Shown one piece after another: positions 57,589-64,000 of a DNA stretch of 64,000 bases. The notes under the pieces are model-generated. The model was not told the origin of the DNA. It made no database searches and saw only the letters and a program-made list of their open reading frames with translations. Both the position numbers and the translations under genes were made by a program. Source of the stretch: Polytrichum commune (Eukaryota > Streptophyta > Polytrichopsida > Polytrichales > Polytrichaceae); the NCBI GenBank assembly GCA_950295325.1, contig OX485806.1, positions 17,732,001 through 17,796,000 on the forward strand, written 5' to 3'. Numbering within the stretch: the first letter of the stretch is position 1; each line of letters opens with the position of its first letter.

Positions 57589-58540
57589 TGGCCACTTCAC
57601 ACACGAGCCAAATGCCGTGACCATGCAATTGTGAGAGCCCAAAAGAAAGTCTCCAAAGGCCGTCCCAACACACCTCCAAAATCATGTCGTGTGTGGAGTG
57701 TTGCATTATTAAAAAAAAGATTATGTCTTTTATTGAAAATCATCGAAGACATCAATCCCTGAGGTCCTTTATAACAAATCATTATCAAAAACATTCCCCT
57801 CTTCTAAAATCAGTTTTTCAAGCACTTCTCCGCCCAAGTATTGATCCAAGAATGAAGACATTGCGAATGCAAACCATCATTCACAACTTGTTTGGTGTGC
57901 CATGTGGTGCATCATGTATTCTAGTATTTGTCAGTTCGTGTGGCAACACTCAAGGCTCATACACTGCCATTCAATTTGAATGTACTAATGTTATATGGTA
58001 ATATGGAACAATTGGCGAAGTTGAGTGTGTCTATATTTGTCCTACTGGTTTGGACTGACTGTAGTCGTGAATTTATTATTAAAAACATAAAAAATGCCTC
58101 AAAATTTGATGAGTATTTAAAAATGTGTATTTAAAAATAAATTGAAAATAAATGCATCACTAAGTGTGTATGAAGCCACATGTGACTGAGCCCTCGACCA
58201 AATGTTTTTTCGATGAATTTCTATTCATGTGGGTCCTCACACATGATAAAATAGAATAAATCAACGGTTGTGAGCATTCGGAGTGCCATGGTCTCCTCGT
58301 TTTGTGTTAGGCATACCTCCAAGAGGTAGTTTTTGAAAATAGTCCAAGTGACCATGAAACATGATCCATTTGATGCCATGTAGGAATCCATGTAGACTTT
58401 ACATCCATCTTGCATTCACAAACTCCGTTGGTTCCTCAAGGATAGTGTGAAGCAATCTTGGACCAGCTCCGCCTTTACCACCAATGAGAGTGCTTGAAGT
58501 GTAATGGTCACGGCTTCTCGGTCTCGTGTGTGAAGTGCCC
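57589..58540 (+). mobile_element. Family B element interrupted by another element
   Basis: The left end GGCCACTTCACACACGAG runs to ACCTCCAAAATCATG (57683), matching 12200-12298. The right part resumes at GAAGCCACATGTGACTGAG (about 58169) and ends GTGTGTGAAGTGCCC followed by TAA. Without the foreign 0.48 kb it would be about the family length. The first base of GGG is damaged. Confidence 0.85.
57690..58166. mobile_element. Unidentified insertion in family B copy
   Basis: GAGTGTTGCATTATTAAAA on the left and the complement of AAAATAAATGCATCACTAA on the right form an imperfect inverted repeat (AGTGTTGCAT against AGTGATGCAT). GTGTGTGG precedes and GTGTGTAT follows, a possible 8-bp target duplication. 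Both would fit a hAT-type element, but the match is short. A 105-codon frame crosses its left boundary and is not recognised. Confidence 0.5.
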
Positions 58541-58564
58541 TAAAGGCAAACAATGACTAACTTA

Positions 58565-59086
58565 GGGTGAGTTTTGATGTAGGCCGCTCACCCACAAAAT
58601 TTTAGTGGGAATAAGGACAAACTCGTCCAAATGTAGATGGAGTATGGTGGGATAAGGTTCCTAGGATGAGTTTCCATGTACGCCGCTCGCCCAACAAATT
58701 TTAGTGTGAATAAAAACAAACCCACCCAAATGTAGATGGAATATGGTGGGGTAGGGTTTGTATGTGCCAACTAGTTACTCCCATCTTCTCAAATTTAGGC
58801 CCACATACTGATCTCCACCTCACGGTTACCGAGGATGGAGCTCTAGACCAACATTGGTTCTCTTGAGTCTTCAACCAATCTTAATCTTTCGGCGACCAAC
58901 ACTTGCAGGTTAAAGATTCTTTAGTGGACACATGAAAGTCTAGCGACATGTGTCCATTGCCCTCCACATTCTAGTGGTCCACCAGAATGTGGTTGGATGA
59001 CGGCTTGTGCTACAATGCATGCGAACACCTCCAACCCACTATTATCTAGAATCTAGTGGGTAAGTGGTCTACATGGAAACTCACCC
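58565..59086. mobile_element. TIR element of 522 bp with a 99-bp duplication
   Basis: The left end GGGTGAGTTTTGATGTAGGC is mirrored by TACATGGAAACTCACCC at the right, with CCRCTYACCCAC continuing inside. A 99-bp segment is repeated (58569 and 58668), so the left terminal sequence occurs twice in tandem. TTA stands before the left end and TCG after the right, so a TTA duplication is not proven. Non-coding. Confidence 0.7.
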
Positions 59087-59639
59087 TCGACGTGCTAGGT
59101 ACACACACTATCTTTCGAAGAGAAGGATAATAGTTGGAGTTATGTAATGCTCTATTCTATTTTTCTATATACTAGAGCAAGTAGAGAAGTTCAAATCAAC
59201 AAAGTGAGATGATATAAACATCAATTCCAAATGGAGCAGGCATGAATGAAGAGCCTCTTTGTCCGGTGCCTTTTAGGGGGTGGGCTCAACAGCGTGGGCA
59301 TAGATAGATAGATATGTTGGCTCCAAAATGGACAAGCATACATTAAGAGTTTCTTCACCTAAGGGCAAGGGGATACTCACAAAACACTGGCAATGTAAAA
59401 AGCTTAAAATATTTTAATGTATTGAGTACATATATGTAGAAACAACACTTTACTATTAAAAGAAAGGAAATCGTTTTCAAAGATTGGGGTTATTTGGGTA
59501 GATGAGTTTTGGTGTGATCATACCGCAATAGAATGGGTTGATATTCCACTTGAGCATGCTTTTGGTTAGGAGGGAGAGATAACTTATACTAAGTTGCACC
59601 ATGAGCACACACGACCATGGTGGTGCGTGGTCAAGCCAT
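59087..59639. other. Gene-free stretch, nothing recognised
   Basis: A short GATA run at 59301-59313 is the only simple feature. Confidence 0.45.
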
Positions 59640-59865
59640 TAGGATGAAATGAGGATCCACATCAACCCTTAACTTCCCAAGGGCATGAGAGACTTGTTTT
59701 TAGGGCACTTCACTCAATGTTGATTGTGGCATTTTCATGCATAAGTTTGACGTTAAAATTTGTTTTTATCTGTAGGATTTTGAAACATGGGAGATGAGCT
59801 ATTTTGAGGGGGGGAGTGGGTATGAATAACCCTTTATATTTTTTGATCACACCAATGCACGGGGA
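59640..59865 (-). repeat. Dispersed repeat matching 25890-26065
   Basis: The complement shares GGGTTATT, then AGCTCATCTCCCATGTTTCA, CAACATTGAGTGAARTGC and GAAGTTAAGGGTT with the copy at 25890-26065. The end CAACCCTTAACTT also occurs at about 9180. An AAAAG pentamer run adjoins at 59866-59892. Family not recognised. Confidence 0.7.
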
Positions 59866-59999
59866 AAAGAAAAGAAAAGAAAAGAAAAAGACAAAAGATA
59901 AAACTTTAATCAATCAAGTTACCTTGGAAAATGAGTAGAATGCTTGTGTGGTCCACTAGATGGGGAACCACTCAACAGTTGACCACCTTCACAAATTCT

Positions 60000-61570
60000 C
60001 ATGCCAAAAAATGCAAACCATAGTAGGCTAGCCACCTTGCATTTGGAGTGTGCAAATCATATCTTGTTCATTATCAAATTAACGATTCTTGTGCTTATTA
60101 AATGATCACAATAGGTCTCCCCTAATCAACTTCATTATTGAACCTAAAATGGTTATCATATTTTGAGCACGCAATCCAAACTAGTTAAACACATGTCTTT
60201 TTGGTATCTCAACTATAGGTGTCCCAAGCACGAACAAAAGGAACCAATTAAGGGTTGTCTGCCTTATTATAAAGATGAAATAGTTACGAGATCACATGTG
60301 ACAACGATGACATAATATCCACGATAGGAACATACGTGAACCACTAGGACATGGACATGTGGCAACTATTTGAACCAAAATATACTTGACAAAATACATA
60401 ACCTTCTACAATATACATATCTACTCCAACTTACATATATCCATGCACTCGAATGCTCCAAATTAAAGGAAACCTTTGCAACGATTAGGGATTATGTTGC
60501 CATTGAAAGTGCTTCACAAATTTATACCCGGAATTGCATTTTCCATGATCTTTTGTTCACCTTTGACTTGAATAAAACTGGCAAAGGCCGATTCTCCTAT
60601 GCACTGAGTTCGGACACTCCGGGCCCCTTCACACACGAGACTGAGAGCCCGTGACCAGTACACTTCAAAGCACTCTCATTGGTGGAAAAGGTGGAGCCGG
60701 CCCAAGTTTGATTCACACTACGCTTGAGGGACCAACGGAGTATGTGAATGCAAGATGGATGTAAAGTCTACATGGACTCCTACATGGCATCAAATGGATC
60801 ATGTTTTATGGTCACTTGGATTGTTTTCAAAAACCACTTCTTGGAGGTAGGCCTAACATAAAACTACAAGACCATGGCACCCCGAATGCTCACAACCGTT
60901 GGTTTATTCTACTTTATCATGTGCGAGGACCCGTATGAATAGAAATTCATTGAAATAGCATTTGGTTGAGGGCCCGGTCACATGTGACTTCACACCATAC
61001 TTGAGGATCCGTCACCACACTACATGGTTTTGGAGATGTGTTGGGACGGCCTTGGGACATTTTCGTTTGGGCTCTTACAATTTCACAGTCACGGCTCTTG
61101 GCTTGTGTGTGAAGCGGCCCTAATCGAGTTTTAAAGTTAAACATAGTCATTCCTCAACTTAAATTTGGTTCCGATGTCAATTTTTGTGCGGAACAATACG
61201 TTTGCATGCATTTAAGGTAGGAATGGGCTCATTGAATCACTTGTCTTGAGCCAAACACCTATGTTATATTTGGGTGGTGTGTGAGTTAGGCGTGGATCTA
61301 AAGAGCGGACATGTGTTTAGAAGAGATTGGACCACATGCTTAAAATTCAAGTAAAAAGCATTTGAGGTTCACTAATCAACACAATCATGATTGGAGAAAC
61401 CTACATGACCTCTTTAATGAGAAAGAATAATCTTTACATGATAATGAACAACTCACAAGATATTCCTAGGAGCTCCGTTTTTTTTTCAAGAAGAATGAAT
61501 GCGGGCACGGTTTGGATCGGCTAATCATCATCTTATACTTAACTTAATGCGTGTTTTTCGTATCCTACAA
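60000..61570. repeat. Foldback family A copy split by a family B element
   Basis: The left arm at 60000-60230 (GAACCTAAAATGGTTATCAT, TTTGAGCACGCAATCC, GTCTTTTTGGTATC) and the right arm at 61240-61570 (GATTGGACCACATGCTTAAA, GACCTCTTTAATGAGAAAGA, CTAGGAGCTCCG, TTCGTATCCTACAAGGAGC) stand in inverted order. A complete family B element (60621-61120) lies between them. The remainder of the centre, including a 94-codon frame at 60370-60654, is not recognised. Confidence 0.7.
60621..61120 (-). mobile_element. Family B miniature element, complete 500-bp copy
   Basis: In inverted orientation it matches 12200-12699 from end to end and has the same length, 500 bp. The left terminus is GGGCCCCTTCACACACGAG and the right is GTGTGTGAAGCGGCCC followed by TAA. 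The flank before the left end is TCC, so one duplication copy is lost. Confidence 0.87.
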
Positions 61571-62033
61571 GGAGCTTCACGTGTCCCATAATGAAAGACC
61601 CATGCGCTTTATATTTTATACATGTGCTTATTTATTCTAACACACACGGCCCTCCTCAAAGATAAACTGATGAGCACAACATCCAACCAACATTAAGTAA
61701 GTCCAGGCGAGGGTGATTACGTGCGGTGCCCATGTCCCAAAATTTAACGTATAATCCAAATGATAGATTCTTATCAACATTGATGACCTAGAAATGCGTT
61801 ATTCTAAACGTCCATAACCTACTGTCATGTTATGGGACACAATGTTGGAAGGTGTTATTTTAACGAGCTTTCTTCAAGGTTTAAGCCATGGATTGAATGA
61901 GACTAGCAAGCAAAGTATTAAAGATGTGATGTTTTTGATTGCATGGATAGCTTGATATTTTGATAGGATGATTGCTTGTGTAGAAGAGGAAAGGGGTGGG
62001 CACCTATGGAAGCGAAGCAAAGCAAATGACTTA
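61571..62033. other. Gene-free stretch, nothing recognised
   Basis: Short frames only, between the family A right arm and the family E element. Confidence 0.45.
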
Positions 62034-62960
62034 CGGCCGGTTTACACCATGGACCATGAAGTCGGACCAAGGCAGATGGCCTTTTCCATGGTCTGATGTC
62101 ATGGTTCAACTTCCATGCATTTGGGCTTCTTACTAGGTGTAAACGGAATGTGGATCAAGAGGAATGACCATGGACCAAAAGTGAATGTGCTAGTTTTTTA
62201 CGTACATGTCTTACAAGGGCAGTTTTGAAAAAAGATTCAAGTTTGACTAGTCTTTTGATTTCTCTTGTATTTCTCTTCTCGTTCTCAAAAAACAATTCAT
62301 TCAATTTATTATAACAATACCTCTCTACCATGGGCCCTTGCCTTTTTCAACCAGAGCACCTCTTTTGCCTCTCCCAGATAGATAGAAGAGAGACAGATAG
62401 AAACTCCCGGTCCCTTTTAAGGGGCCGGCGTGAATAAAGTGTCCGTTCGTAATGCCAATGACCCGATGCCCACCGAACAAGGGGACATTGGGACAATACT
62501 ACTCTCCCCTTTCGAGGATGGATACTATAGTGACACACTATACTAGTTCCTAGCTAGCCACTAGTGCCTTGAAGATACCGGACATGATATCCCTCCAAAG
62601 GGCTTTGAGGTACCCATACAACAAGGTCCAAGGATCCCCCACCATAGTTGGGTGGACTAAGGTGGTGAGCACCACGCCGGCATGGGGAATAGAACCCACA
62701 ACCTCCTCATTGGGGGCCATGAGCCCTAACCACCAAGCTAAGGCCCGTGGTGCCTCTTTGCCTCTCCCACAACAAAACTCGTTGGACCACGTCAGTGGAT
62801 AACGTAGGCCTTAAGATATGTCTTTTAGGAATTTTGAACTTCGTGGTCACTCTTACATTTTTTGCTTGCTGTAAACTGGAGCGATCCCAATACAAGTTCA
62901 ACAACCAATCACATAGTTTATAGGACATTGGGACAACTTCATGGTCCGTGGTCTAAACAA
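62034..62960 (+). mobile_element. Family E miniature element split by a SINE
   Basis: It starts GGCCGGTTTACACCATGGAC and ends with TTCATGGTCCGTGGTCTAAAC. It aligns with the complement of the uninterrupted copy at 40654-41239 on both sides of the SINE at 62377-62752. The pair therefore gives a filled and an empty site. The phrase ACTAGGTGTAAACGGAATGT inside resembles the ends, as in the other copy. Confidence 0.85.
62377..62752 (-). mobile_element. tRNA-derived SINE with target-site duplication
   Basis: Read on the minus strand it starts with a tRNA-like head: TTAGCTTGGTGGTTA as A box (62727-62742) and GGTTCTATTCC as B box (62686-62696), an RNA polymerase III promoter. The tail ends in TTTCTATCTGTCTCTC-type pyrimidine repeats. 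CCTCTTTTGCCTCTCCCA precedes and CCTCTTTGCCTCTCCCA follows, a 17-18-bp target duplication present once in the empty site within 40654-41239. About 376 bp, non-coding, mobilised by LINE enzymes. The duplication is almost unmutated, so the insertion is fairly young. Confidence 0.93.
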
Positions 62961-63900
62961 CCCCCTTTTTTTCCTTCTTCCCCTCCCCCCCCCCCGGTGC
63001 GTGCATTTAGGAAGTGTGCATTTCATTGTGGGTCGGTGTTTGAACATTGGAACGTGAGTTGTCTACACTGAAATATTGCATTTACTTTCACCGATTCTAT
63101 TTGTAGTGCTCAATACCAGTTGTAAATCGCATACGTAGTGTCACCAACATTGAATTTAAACCTAAAATTATGTGTCGTTCCTTGTAACAAGGTTTGGGCA
63201 TTATAGATTTATAATGTTGCATTTATTACCACTCACTAAGTGGGTGTTCATTCAAATCTCAATCATCCATGACGATATTTCATTGCAAACATGTTAGGAT
63301 GCAAAATATACCAAACTCTATTTCAATAATTGACATTTGAACGAACTAATCGTAGTCGACCTAGTCCATTCAATTGTTCACTAGGGTCATGTAATGTTGG
63401 CACAGATGATATCCATATTTTATTTTATTTTTCAGGCGAACGGAGTTGAGGTTTATAGTAGAAGCACTTGCTCTTGATCAAGATCACATTGGCAATCTAT
63501 AGGGTACCGGGATTTCAATCAAACTGGGAGTGAATTTTGATTGGGCTGAAACCAATAGTGTCATGACATATGTCTTGGTCTTGAGTGCTAAAGTGAGGAG
63601 GAATGAGCGGTTATGGTAGCCTTTAGACATTGGTAATATGTTTGGCCCAACTTTTGGTTTTAAAAATACACAATGATTTCAATTTAAGGAATATAATTAC
63701 CAAAAAAATTGCAATCTTCCTAGTTTTTATCTTTCTATGCGAAAAAACTTGACATTGCCTCATACTTCTCTAGATTTGGTGCAAAATCTCTTGAGTGATT
63801 GGTTATGGGCACCTCTACTCTACTCTATGTGAAGTGAAAGGAGTGGAGTTGATTAGGTTGCTATGCTTGTTGTCCATTAAATTTGTTGTTGCTTAGCTCT
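62961..63900. other. Gene-free stretch, nothing recognised
   Basis: A C run lies at about 62982-62995. Frames are short. Confidence 0.5.
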
Positions 63901-63902
63901 TA

Positions 63903-64000
63903 GGGCCACTTCACACACGAGCCAAGAGCCATGACCATGGCATTTTGAGAGCCCAAACTAAAGTGTCTAGAGGCCGTCCCAATACACCTTCAAAATCATG
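63903..64000 (+). mobile_element. Family B element, left end, cut by the window edge
   Basis: TTA (63900-63902) precedes GGGCCACTTCACACACGAG and the match continues to CACCTTCAAAATCATG at the last base. Confidence 0.88.

Noticed and set aside
62686-62742. tRNA gene
   Set aside because: A- and B-box sequences are present, but no cloverleaf can be closed, and the target duplication shows that it is the head of a SINE.

Overview
This window reads as repeat-dense intergenic DNA from a land-plant nuclear genome. The evidence is a Ty3/gypsy chromovirus primed by initiator tRNA-Met, a Stowaway miniature element with the CTCCCTCCGTCCC end, CACTA/En-Spm (TNP2) coding remnants, a tRNA-derived SINE, and many miniature inverted-repeat elements with TTA/TAA or TA target duplications. 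I cannot name the species. I found no intact host gene, no tRNA or rRNA gene and no CRISPR array. Every protein-like stretch I can recognise belongs to a decayed transposable element.

Layout. 1-1239: one inverted copy plus a four-copy 272-bp tandem array of an unidentified repeat. 2.2-3.0 kb: a 165-bp repeat in three copies. 3.6-8.3 kb: copies of a long foldback family (family A), miniature elements of families B and D, and a GC-richer island at 5.45-6.6 kb. 9.2-9.9 kb: a truncated solo LTR carrying a CACTA-like miniature element. 10.8-12.0 kb: a terminal-inverted-repeat candidate. 12.2-12.85 kb: a complete 500-bp family B element and a Stowaway element. 13.73-22.10 kb: an LTR retrotransposon with both LTRs, primer site, decayed gag, reverse transcriptase, RNase H, integrase, chromodomain and polypurine tract. 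Its integrase is split by a 2.35-kb near-palindrome (18220-20564). 22.1-30.2 kb: AT-rich DNA with little that I recognise.

30.26-32.64 kb: a nest of three elements, family D containing a pogo-like element that contains a second pogo-like element with a transposase tail. 34.84-36.02 kb: a five-copy 239-bp tandem array grown from family A. 40.4-43.3 kb: a repeat copy, a family E miniature element, a SINE tail and a minus-strand CACTA second-protein remnant. 45.05-45.45 kb: a GC-rich minisatellite. 46.6-47.6 kb: a CACTA TNP2 remnant. 50.1-50.5 kb: a cluster of about ten degenerate dyad motifs. 51.4-51.9 kb: family C. 53.45-54.6 kb: a TIR element with internal 188-bp tandem repeats. 56.7-57.2 kb: the 3' end of a LINE on the minus strand. 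57.6-61.1 kb: more family B copies, one interrupted. 62.0-62.96 kb: family E interrupted by a SINE whose empty site is present elsewhere in the window. 63.9 kb: a family B copy cut by the window edge.

The nesting gives a relative history. Family D and the chromovirus are older hosts, the pogo-like elements, SINE and palindrome are younger guests, and the local tandem amplifications (239 bp, 188 bp) look recent because neighbouring copies are almost identical.
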